Of a DNA stretch of 11,796 bases, positions 6,433-11,796 are shown one piece after another; within the stretch, counting starts at the first letter, position 1; every line of letters starts with the position of its first letter. This DNA comes from RGIG8775 sp045121195 (lineage in GTDB: Bacteria; Bacillota; Clostridia; Oscillospirales; CAG-272): NCBI GenBank assembly GCA_045121195.1, contig JBGVFO010000065.1, positions 1 to 11,796 of the forward strand. Direction: 5' to 3'. The notes under the pieces are model-generated. The model was not told where the DNA came from, searched no databases, and worked only from the letters and a program-made list of their open reading frames with translations. Both the position numbers and the translations under genes were made by a program.

Positions 6433-7983
6433 TCATTCGCTCTTCTTTGCCTTTGCCTTGATCACAAGAACCACACCCGCGAAAAGCGCGAGAGCAACGA
6501 CCCACATGATCACGCAGCAAAGCACGCCGCCGAGGCTGGCGCAAAGACCTGCCACAACGTAAGAGAGTGCCGCAATGACCGCCACCAGCGTCGCGTAAGG
6601 AAGCTGGGTCTTTACGTGGTCAACGTGGTTACACTCCGCACCCGCAGACGCGAGGATGGTGGTATCCGAGATGGGCGAAACGTGGTCGCCGTATACGGCA
6701 CCGCCAAGGGTTGCCGAAACGGTGAGAAGCGCCATGGTACCGCTTCCGCCGAGGATGGTGACCGCAATGGGAACGAGAACGCCGAAGGTTCCCCAGGAGG
6801 TACCCGTGGAGAAGGCGATCAGTCCTGCGAGAATGAAGAAGATCGCCGGGAACAGGAACTGCGGAAAGGCGCTGTTCGCAAGATGATTCTCAACGAACGC
6901 CTGCGCGTCAAGATAGCCACCCTTGGCGCCCATAATACCCGAGATCGACCAAGCGAAGGTCAGGATCAGAATAGCGGGAACCATTGCCTTGAAGCCGTCG
7001 GTGAAGCTGCCCGTGATCTCCTTGAAGGAAACGACGCGCGCCGCTATGTAGTAGATCGAGATAATGAACAGAGCCACGGTAGAGCCGATGGCGAGGGACA
7101 TACCCGCGTCGCAGTTGGAGAACGCCTCAATGAAGTTCGCCGACTGAAGCTCGGTGTCGATAAGACCGGTATCCCAGTTGTAGAAGAAGCCGGTATACAG
7201 CATACCTGCGATGCAGCAGACGATCAGAATGATCACGGGAATAACGAGATGACGGACCTTGCCGTTGGGATTTGCCGCAACCTCGGCGCCCTTCTCGTCG
7301 CTTCCGCCCTCACCTGCGTGCAGATCGCCCGTTGCTTCCGCGATGGCGTCGTTGCGCTTCATCTTGCCGAAATCGAACTTAAGGAAGCAAAGCGTAAATA
7401 CCATCACGATGGTAAGAAGTGCGTAAACGTTATAGGGGATGGTGCTGATGAAGACCATCAGTCCGTCGCCCTCAAGCTCGCCCGCAACTGCCGCCGCCCA
7501 GCTGGAGATGGGCGCGATGATGCAGACGGGAGCCGCCGTTGCGTCGATAATATACGCAAGCTTCGCGCGGGAAACCTTAAACTTGTCGGTAACGGGACGC
7601 ATAACCGAGCCCACCGTCAGACAGTTGAAGTAGTCGTCCACGAAGATCAGACAGCCAAGACCTGCGGTTGCCGCAAGAGCGCCCCCACGGGACTTGATCT
7701 TCTTCCCTGCCCAATCGCCGTATGCGCGCGCGCCGCCCGACTTCTGCAAAAGAACCACCAGAATACCGAGAACTACGAGGAATACGATGATCGGCGTATT
7801 GCCTCCCACCTTCTCACTCATAACCTGATACAAGGTGAACAGCGCCTTGATGGGGTCGCCTGCGGCGTACATCATAGCGCCGACGAAAATACCAAAGAAC
7901 AGCGAAATGTAGACCTGCTTGGTCACGAGCGCCAGCACAATGGCAATGATCGCGGGCATAAACGCCCAAAAAGTACCTTCCAT
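6433..7983 (-). CDS. NhaC-family transporter, probable lysine transporter
   Basis: The protein has 516 aa and about a dozen hydrophobic helices, consistent with the NhaC Na+/H+ antiporter superfamily. Visible family stretches include DDYFNCLTVGSVMRPVTD (116-133), STGTSWGTFGVLVPIA (392-407) and GDHVSPISDTTILASAG (432-448). A charged cytoplasmic loop of about 40 residues lies at 205-245. ATG at 7983 has AAAGGAG 6 bases upstream. The deciding context is its leader, a lysine riboswitch with a terminator, which means expression falls when lysine is plentiful. NhaC-superfamily proteins under such control have been proposed as lysine importers (called LysW in comparative studies, as I recall). I therefore read this as lysine uptake rather than simple sodium/proton exchange, by inference. 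It is transcribed alone, between its own promoter and a strong terminator. Confidence 0.93.
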   Translation of the reverse strand: MEGTFWAFMPAIIAIVLALVTKQVYISLFFGIFVGAMMYAAGDPIKALFTLYQVMSEKVGGNTPIIVFLVVLGILVVLLQKSGGARAYGDWAGKKIKSRGGALAATAGLGCLIFVDDYFNCLTVGSVMRPVTDKFKVSRAKLAYIIDATAAPVCIIAPISSWAAAVAGELEGDGLMVFISTIPYNVYALLTIVMVFTLCFLKFDFGKMKRNDAIAEATGDLHAGEGGSDEKGAEVAANPNGKVRHLVIPVIILIVCCIAGMLYTGFFYNWDTGLIDTELQSANFIEAFSNCDAGMSLAIGSTVALFIISIYYIAARVVSFKEITGSFTDGFKAMVPAILILTFAWSISGIMGAKGGYLDAQAFVENHLANSAFPQFLFPAIFFILAGLIAFSTGTSWGTFGVLVPIAVTILGGSGTMALLTVSATLGGAVYGDHVSPISDTTILASAGAECNHVDHVKTQLPYATLVAVIAALSYVVAGLCASLGGVLCCVIMWVVALALFAGVVLVIKAKAKKSE

Positions 7984-8023
7984 GATTTTCTCCTTTTTAT
8001 GTAAAAATTTTGAGATACCAAAT

Positions 8024-8052
8024 AAAAAAGCACGGTACCATTCAATACCGTG
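8024..8052 (-). terminator. Riboswitch-controlled terminator before the transporter
   Basis: On the minus strand, CACGGTA (8052-8046) pairs with TACCGTG (8037-8031), followed by C and six T. It sits between the lysine aptamer and the transporter start, so it should end transcription when lysine is bound. I could not identify the alternative antiterminator pairing with certainty. Confidence 0.82.
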
Positions 8053-8070
8053 ACAAGCGTCAGAATATCC

Positions 8071-8228
8071 AATAGCACAACACCGAGATCGGTGACAGTC
8101 GCGCCGATCTTCTCGTCGCGCCCGAACGCAAGCGCATGGGCTACCCTTACGTTCTCGGCGGCTCTCCCTTTCCCACGCGGACCTTCGTCCCCGTCCGCGC
8201 TTATCATGATCGCCGCGCCTCTATTTCT
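8071..8228 (-). ncRNA. Lysine riboswitch (L box) aptamer
   Basis: Read on the minus strand, the leader shows the conserved lysine-riboswitch order. AATAGAGGCGCGG (8225-8213) gives the 5' strand of P1 and the P2 core. Then come GGGAAAGGG (8174-8166) and GCCGCC (8162-8157), a P3 stem GAACG...CGTTC containing GGGTAGCCC (8154-8123), and the conserved CTGTCAC (8098-8092). A P5 hairpin CACCGA/TCGGTG follows, and TGCTATT (to 8071) closes P1 with AATAG. It senses free lysine and lies just upstream of the terminator for the NhaC-family transporter. The match is by eye to the known consensus; a covariance search would fix the exact ends. Confidence 0.92.
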
Positions 8229-8231
8229 TTA

Positions 8232-8267
8232 TGCGGTCAGTATATCACACCTCGTGCCTCTTGTCAA
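8232..8267 (-). promoter_or_regulatory. Sigma-A promoter of the lysine riboswitch and transporter
   Basis: On the minus strand, TTGACA (8267-8262), a 17-base spacer and TATACT (8244-8239) give a predicted start near 8232, a few bases before the aptamer begins. Confidence 0.92.
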
Positions 8268-8307
8268 CAATTTCTTGCACTTTTTTCCCTCTTTTGCAAA
8301 AAACTGA

Positions 8308-8569
8308 CAAATTGATGTTTATCGAGGTGTTATGGCTACGCACAAAACGGATGAAAATATCTAACACCGTAGGGGTCGACGTCCTCGGCGACCCGAAAAT
8401 AAACGAATTTAATTTTCGTAACAGCTACGCACAAACCCTTATCACAAAGGGATTTCACCAATTTTATAATTGCAAATCTGTTCGTCGCGGGGCGCCGGGG
8501 ACGTCGCCCCCTACAAAGTTTGTGCGTTGCCATTTCATATCTGCAAACAGACCGACAAATCAAAATTTG
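8308..8569 (+). repeat. Intergenic repeat E3, complete, L end first
   Basis: This 262-bp element runs from an L end CAAATTGATGTTTATCG (8308-8324) to an inverted R end (CGACAAATCAAAATTTG, 8553-8569). Two inverted modules lie inside: GTAGGGGTCGACGTCCTCGG (8369-8388, continuing CGACCCG) and its diverged mirror ending CGTCGCCCCCTAC (8502-8514). Both arms also contain a ACGCACAAA motif. The right arm, reversed, matches E4 over more than 100 bases. Possible flanking GCAAAAAA copies are present just outside both ends. No gene is visible in it. Confidence 0.75.
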
Positions 8570-8573
8570 AAGC

Positions 8574-8606
8574 AAAAAAGCCACAGGTCGGTCGACCTGT
8601 GGCTTT
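8574..8606 (-). terminator. Intrinsic terminator of the nudix-MFS-GDPD operon
   Basis: The arms AAAGCCACAGGTC (8577-8589) and GACCTGTGGCTTT (8594-8606) form a 13-bp perfect stem with a 4-base loop, and a T-run follows on the minus strand. It lies 4 bases past the stop of the phosphodiesterase gene and immediately inside the R end of E3. Confidence 0.95.
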
Positions 8607-8610
8607 GCTT

Positions 8611-9429
8611 TTATTGGGGAATAAAGCCTTCAAAAATGGACCACGCCTCCGCCTCGCGGATGGCGTCGAAATCGTCGCGATCCCTTACCGTCCAATACAC
8701 CTGCTTGGCGCGGAAGAGCTTTACGCAAATGTAGAAGGACGGACCGCCCATATGCTTGACGTCGCACGCGATAAAATCGGGGCGGGACAGGAAGTTAAGA
8801 AGCAATCCCGTCAGAAGGAAATTGACAAGCTTATTGCCGTCCTTGCGGGTCTTCATCAGATTGGTCACAAGCTGACCGCGCGCCACCTCGGGGCGGTGCG
8901 TCTTGAACCAACGGAGAAGAAGGGGGTTAAAGGACTCTACGAGGAAAGGACCGTCATAATCGTCAAGGAGCTGCGCGGTAGCAAGGCAAAGCGCGTCGTT
9001 TGCGCTTTCTCCCTTAATCTCCACCAAAAGCGGAACCCGTCCGCCAATCAGCTCCAGCACCTCCTCAAGGGTAGGAATGCCCTGCTCCGTGCCGAGAAGT
9101 CGGTATCCGCGAAGCTCTTCCAGGGTCAGCTCCGCCACCTTTCCCACTTTGCCGCATACGCGGTCAAGGGTATAATCGTGGAACACGACCACGTGACCGT
9201 CCCGCGTCAGCTGTACGTCCAGCTCGATACCGAAGCCGCGCTCCACTGCGTTTCGGAACGCCGCCATGGAGTTTTCGGGGACCTTTTTGTTATCGAACAA
9301 GCCGCGATGCGCGTAGTGGGTAAGGAGCTTTGTCATATCGGGTTGATCGGTAGCGCGGGGCATGATCATGCTGATATACGCCACGCCAACGATCAGAAGA
9401 ATCAGAAAAATGATAATAACAACCGTCAT
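8611..9429 (-). CDS. Membrane-anchored glycerophosphodiester phosphodiesterase
   Basis: The protein has 272 aa. It hydrolyses glycerophosphodiesters to glycerol 3-phosphate and an alcohol. An N-terminal hydrophobic helix (residues 3-23) anchors it in the membrane. The GDPD TIM barrel follows with its metal and catalytic motifs: HRG (41-43), PENS (51-54), ELD (69-71), HD (84-85) and VEIK (136-139), plus ESFNP at 165-169 and VYWTVRD near 244-250. The ATG at 9429 has GGAGG 4 bases upstream, and only 11 bases separate it from the MFS stop, so it is the last gene of the operon. A second hydrophobic stretch (LVNFLLTGLLLNFL, 201-214) lies within the barrel and resembles an insertion found in some Gram-positive members. 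Lipid turnover or scavenging is the likely role; the substrate head group is not evident. Confidence 0.94.
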   Translation of the reverse strand: MTVVIIIFLILLIVGVAYISMIMPRATDQPDMTKLLTHYAHRGLFDNKKVPENSMAAFRNAVERGFGIELDVQLTRDGHVVVFHDYTLDRVCGKVGKVAELTLEELRGYRLLGTEQGIPTLEEVLELIGGRVPLLVEIKGESANDALCLATAQLLDDYDGPFLVESFNPLLLRWFKTHRPEVARGQLVTNLMKTRKDGNKLVNFLLTGLLLNFLSRPDFIACDVKHMGGPSFYICVKLFRAKQVYWTVRDRDDFDAIREAEAWSIFEGFIPQ

Positions 9430-9440
9430 ATTGCCTCCGA

Positions 9441-11012
9441 TCAGTCGTCCATCTCGGCAAGTGCCTCAATGCCCTTTGCGGCGGTGGGCTTACTGTCACC
9501 GTGCTTGACGAACAACATAGTGAAGAAGGCAAGACCCACGAAAATAGAAGCGTAGGGGAACAGGCTGGTCATAGCCACCTTATCCATAAAGATACCCGAA
9601 ATGGTGGGGGTCAGGGACTGTGCCGCCATAGACGCGGTATAATAGAAGCCCGTGTACTTTCCTACGTCGGCGCCCGTACACATCTCCACCACCATAGGGA
9701 AGGAGTTGACGTTGATGGTCGCCCACGCCACGCCTGCAAGGCAGAACATACAGGACATCAGCCAGGAGGGGCTGGAGGCGGTCATAAAGCAACCGATGAA
9801 GAAAGCGGTAAAGAGCATTACGATACCCGCAAGAATGGTCTTCTTTCGACCGATCTTGGAGGCGATCATACCCACGGGAAGATACGCAATAATAGCCGCT
9901 ACGTTAGCAAGAAGCAGGGTGGTCGTCGCATCCTTGTCAAGCACGTTCTGTGCGTAAACCGCGTACTTGGAGGTAACGGCGTTGTAGCCGAAGAACCAAA
10001 GCACGATGGAGGCAAGCAGGAAGATCAGGCTGCACATCTGCGCCTTATCAAGCTTCTTCTTCGTTCCCGCCTCCGCGGGCGCTTCCTCCTTGTCAAGCCC
10101 CAAGGCGATACTCTCTCTCTGCATCTCGGCAACCCACTTTGGCTCCTTGACGGTCAGAAGGAAGATAACGAGCGCGGTCAGCATAATACCGCCGACCACG
10201 GCGTAAACACCCGTGTAGCTCATATACGCGTTTCTCACCTTGGAGATGGCAAGCACCGAGCCGATTCCCAGCACGATGATACCGCCCGCGTTACCCATCA
10301 GGTTGATGATGGCGTTTGCCTTGGAGCGCAAGGGCTTCAGGGTCACGTCGGGCATCAGCGCCACGGCAGGGGTGCGGAAGGTCGCCATTGAGATCAGAAG
10401 CAGCAAGAGGATGGCAAGGAATACGATCACCGTCGTCGGATGCTCGGCGGTTACCGACGCCGCACACGCCTGACGGGCAGGCACTACGTAGCGGGTATAG
10501 AGATTGACCTCCACCTCGCGTCCAAAGGCGTTGATCTCCGTATCCTTGGAATCGGTGGTAAGCTGTGCAAACTCCTCGTGGGAGAATACGTCGGAAAGCT
10601 TATACGCCACGCCCTCGGGGGTATGAAGGACCGTTTCCTTCTGCTCGTCGTAGATCAGCTCCATGATAGCGGGATCGTTGACCTTGGAATATTTTTCAAT
10701 ATTCTTGAGCTGGGCATTGTCCGCAACCGAAAGCAGGATCAAAAACGCCACCGCAAGGATGGTTCCCGTACGGATGAAAGGGGTGCGGCGACCGCTCTTA
10801 CCCTTGTGTCGGTCGGAAATGCCGCCGAACAGGGGAAGCATAAACAGAGCCAAGATATTATCCAGCGCCATAACGACACCCGACGCCGTCTGACTCAAAC
10901 CGAATTTGCTGGTCAGGGTCATGGCGATGGTTACGTCATAGATCTGCCAGAAGGCGCAGATCAGGAAGAAGGCAAAGCCTACGAGCAACGTCTTTTTGTA
11001 GTTGAGTTTCAT
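9441..11012 (-). CDS. MFS transporter, sugar-type, with large loop insert
   Basis: The protein has 523 aa and about 12 transmembrane helices. The motif GGISDRHKGKSGRRTPFIRT (63-82) after helix 2 is the form typical of SLC45/GPH-like sugar transporters in the major facilitator superfamily. Residues about 99-192, between helices 3 and 4, form an unusually long polar insert predicted to face outside; it contains acidic and aromatic residues and no obvious domain. A cytoplasmic linker with KKKLDK lies before helix 7. The start at 11012 has only a weak GGAAAA ribosome binding site and lies 15 bases after the nudix stop. Being the middle gene of an operon with an ADP-ribose-type nudix hydrolase and a glycerophosphodiesterase, it may import a sugar, nucleoside or phosphodiester product. 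The cargo is unknown. Confidence 0.9.
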   Translation of the reverse strand: MKLNYKKTLLVGFAFFLICAFWQIYDVTIAMTLTSKFGLSQTASGVVMALDNILALFMLPLFGGISDRHKGKSGRRTPFIRTGTILAVAFLILLSVADNAQLKNIEKYSKVNDPAIMELIYDEQKETVLHTPEGVAYKLSDVFSHEEFAQLTTDSKDTEINAFGREVEVNLYTRYVVPARQACAASVTAEHPTTVIVFLAILLLLLISMATFRTPAVALMPDVTLKPLRSKANAIINLMGNAGGIIVLGIGSVLAISKVRNAYMSYTGVYAVVGGIMLTALVIFLLTVKEPKWVAEMQRESIALGLDKEEAPAEAGTKKKLDKAQMCSLIFLLASIVLWFFGYNAVTSKYAVYAQNVLDKDATTTLLLANVAAIIAYLPVGMIASKIGRKKTILAGIVMLFTAFFIGCFMTASSPSWLMSCMFCLAGVAWATINVNSFPMVVEMCTGADVGKYTGFYYTASMAAQSLTPTISGIFMDKVAMTSLFPYASIFVGLAFFTMLFVKHGDSKPTAAKGIEALAEMDD

Positions 11013-11027
11013 ACCGTTTTCCGTTCT

Positions 11028-11588
11028 TTATTTGTTTTTCTCGCCTTCGAGAATCAAGTGGGTCTTGAGAATTGCCGTCTGGGTCTTGGAATCCTTGATC
11101 TCGCCGTTCATTACCATACGAACAAGCTCGTCAAGGGGAATCTTCACCACGTCAAGGAACTCGTCCTCGTCGGGATCGGTCTCGCCGAACTGCAGACCGC
11201 GAGCCAGGTACATATGAATGACCTCGTCAATGAGGGCGGGGGTGGAGATCAGATCGCCGATAAATTCCAACCGCTCACAGGTCGCTCCCGTTTCCTCCCG
11301 AAGCTCACGGGTCGCCGCCGCAATGAAGTCCTCATCGTAGGTGTCCAGCTTTCCCGCGGGGATCTCGAGCAGCACCTTGCGGTGGGCGTAACGGTATTGC
11401 CGCACGCAAATGACCTCTCCCTCGTCGGTCAGAGGCACCACCGCCACAGCACCCTTATGCTTGGCGTACTCCCGCTTGGAGAGATTGCCGTCGGGAAGCA
11501 AAACGGTGTCACAAAATACGTGGAGGACCTTGCCGTCGTAGATCGACTGCGAATCCACCGTGCGTTCGATCAGATGTTCATTCTGCAT
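11028..11588 (-). CDS. Nudix hydrolase, ADP-ribose pyrophosphatase type
   Basis: The protein has 186 aa. The nudix motif is at about residues 77-100: AGKLDTYDEDFIAAATREL followed by REETGAT. The upstream QYRYAHRKVLLEIPAG is the signature of the NudF/ADP-ribose pyrophosphatase subgroup, which splits ADP-ribose to AMP and ribose 5-phosphate. The loop between the first Gly and the first Glu is one residue longer than the standard G-x5-E. The REL-x-EE-x-G core is intact, so catalysis is expected. ATG at 11588 has AGAGGA 6 bases upstream; the longer frame to 11660 overlaps the promoter. It is the first gene of the operon with the MFS transporter and the phosphodiesterase. I leave the symbol empty because several nudix types share this motif. 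Confidence 0.92.
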   Translation of the reverse strand: MQNEHLIERTVDSQSIYDGKVLHVFCDTVLLPDGNLSKREYAKHKGAVAVVPLTDEGEVICVRQYRYAHRKVLLEIPAGKLDTYDEDFIAAATRELREETGATCERLEFIGDLISTPALIDEVIHMYLARGLQFGETDPDEDEFLDVVKIPLDELVRMVMNGEIKDSKTQTAILKTHLILEGEKNK

Positions 11589-11614
11589 AATCTTTCCTCT
11601 TATCTGATGTTCGT

Positions 11615-11650
11615 TACCTTTATTATAGCCGAATCTTGTTCCTTTGTAAA
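11615..11650 (-). promoter_or_regulatory. Sigma-A promoter of the nudix-MFS-GDPD operon
   Basis: On the minus strand, TTTACA (11650-11645), a 17-base spacer and TATAAT (11627-11622) give a start near 11615 and a leader of about 27 bases. Confidence 0.88.
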
Positions 11651-11671
11651 GAGAAAACAAAAATTTCTGTT

Positions 11672-11796
11672 CAAATTTTGATTTATCGGTGAGTTTGCAA
11701 TTACGAAATGGCGAGGTGCAAACCTTGTAGGGGTCGACGTCCTCGGCGACCCGAAACGAACGGATTTGCCATTATAAAATTGGTGAAATCCTTCTT
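11672..11796 (-). repeat. Intergenic repeat E4, cut by the window edge, R end first
   Basis: It starts with CAAATTTTGATTTATCGG (11672-11689), then GTAGGGGTCGACGTCCTCGG (11727-11746), and continues to the window edge with TATAAAATTGGTGAAATCC. It matches the reversed right arm of E3 over more than 100 bases, in the same order. The far end lies outside the window. No coding frame of its own is seen. Confidence 0.72.

Noticed and set aside
6616..8004. A 462-aa open frame opposite the NhaC-family gene
   Set aside because: It is rich in charged residues with no hydrophobic core or domain, and is the shadow of a strongly supported membrane-protein gene.
7923..8207. A 94-aa leader frame before the transporter
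   Set aside because: It runs through the lysine aptamer and terminator, whose RNA structure explains the sequence.
8231..8734. Open frames crossing repeat E3
   Set aside because: They join riboswitch promoter, repeat and antisense phosphodiesterase sequence, with no plausible start or domain.
9501..11681. Long plus-strand frames opposite the MFS and nudix genes
   Set aside because: They have His/Arg/Gly-rich shadow composition, lack ribosome binding sites, and sit fully antisense to a clear operon.
3335..11796. The repeats as a CRISPR array
   Set aside because: The copies are kilobases apart, long, inverted and without regular spacers or cas genes.

Overview
The window looks like chromosomal DNA of an anaerobic member of the Clostridia, probably an uncultured gut Oscillospirales or Christensenellales type. 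This is inferred from GGAGG-type ribosome binding sites, consensus sigma-A promoters with 17-bp spacers, an iron-sulfur L-serine dehydratase, a lysine riboswitch with a transcription terminator, and interspersed GTAGGGGCG repeats of the kind I associate with these genomes. The taxonomy is not proven. I see no rRNA, tRNA, CRISPR array, phage gene or transposase.

Left region (1-3315). A minus-strand operon reads 2307 to the left edge: a U32/UbiV-like iron-sulfur TIM-barrel protein, a reductive-dehalogenase/QueG-like iron-sulfur protein, and a small cupin-like protein cut by the window. The first two genes overlap by 23 bases and the last two by 4 (ATGA). A divergent AraC-family regulator starts at 2482. 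The two transcription units share one 32-bp stretch in which the -10 of each promoter overlaps the -35 of the other. A 21-bp-spaced direct repeat beside it is a good candidate operator. This is the least explained and most system-like part of the window.

Middle region (3335-8610). Three intergenic repeat elements (E1-E3) separate ordinary genes. An esterase with a near-perfect promoter lies on the plus strand and ends in a bidirectional terminator shared with the opposing sdaA operon (L-serine dehydratase plus a 78-aa membrane protein). Next comes an NhaC-family transporter whose leader is a lysine riboswitch followed by an intrinsic terminator, so its cargo is probably lysine-related.

Right region (8574-11796). 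A tight minus-strand operon, nudix hydrolase - MFS transporter - glycerophosphodiester phosphodiesterase, starts from a promoter at about 11650 and ends at a strong terminator at 8574-8606. A fourth repeat element (E4) lies upstream and runs off the window.

The four repeats share two distinguishable ends: L, AATTGATGTTTATCGG, and R, CAAATTTTGATTTATCGG. The ends are arranged as imperfect terminal inverted repeats, so this appears to be a non-coding MITE-like or BIME-like family at high local density.
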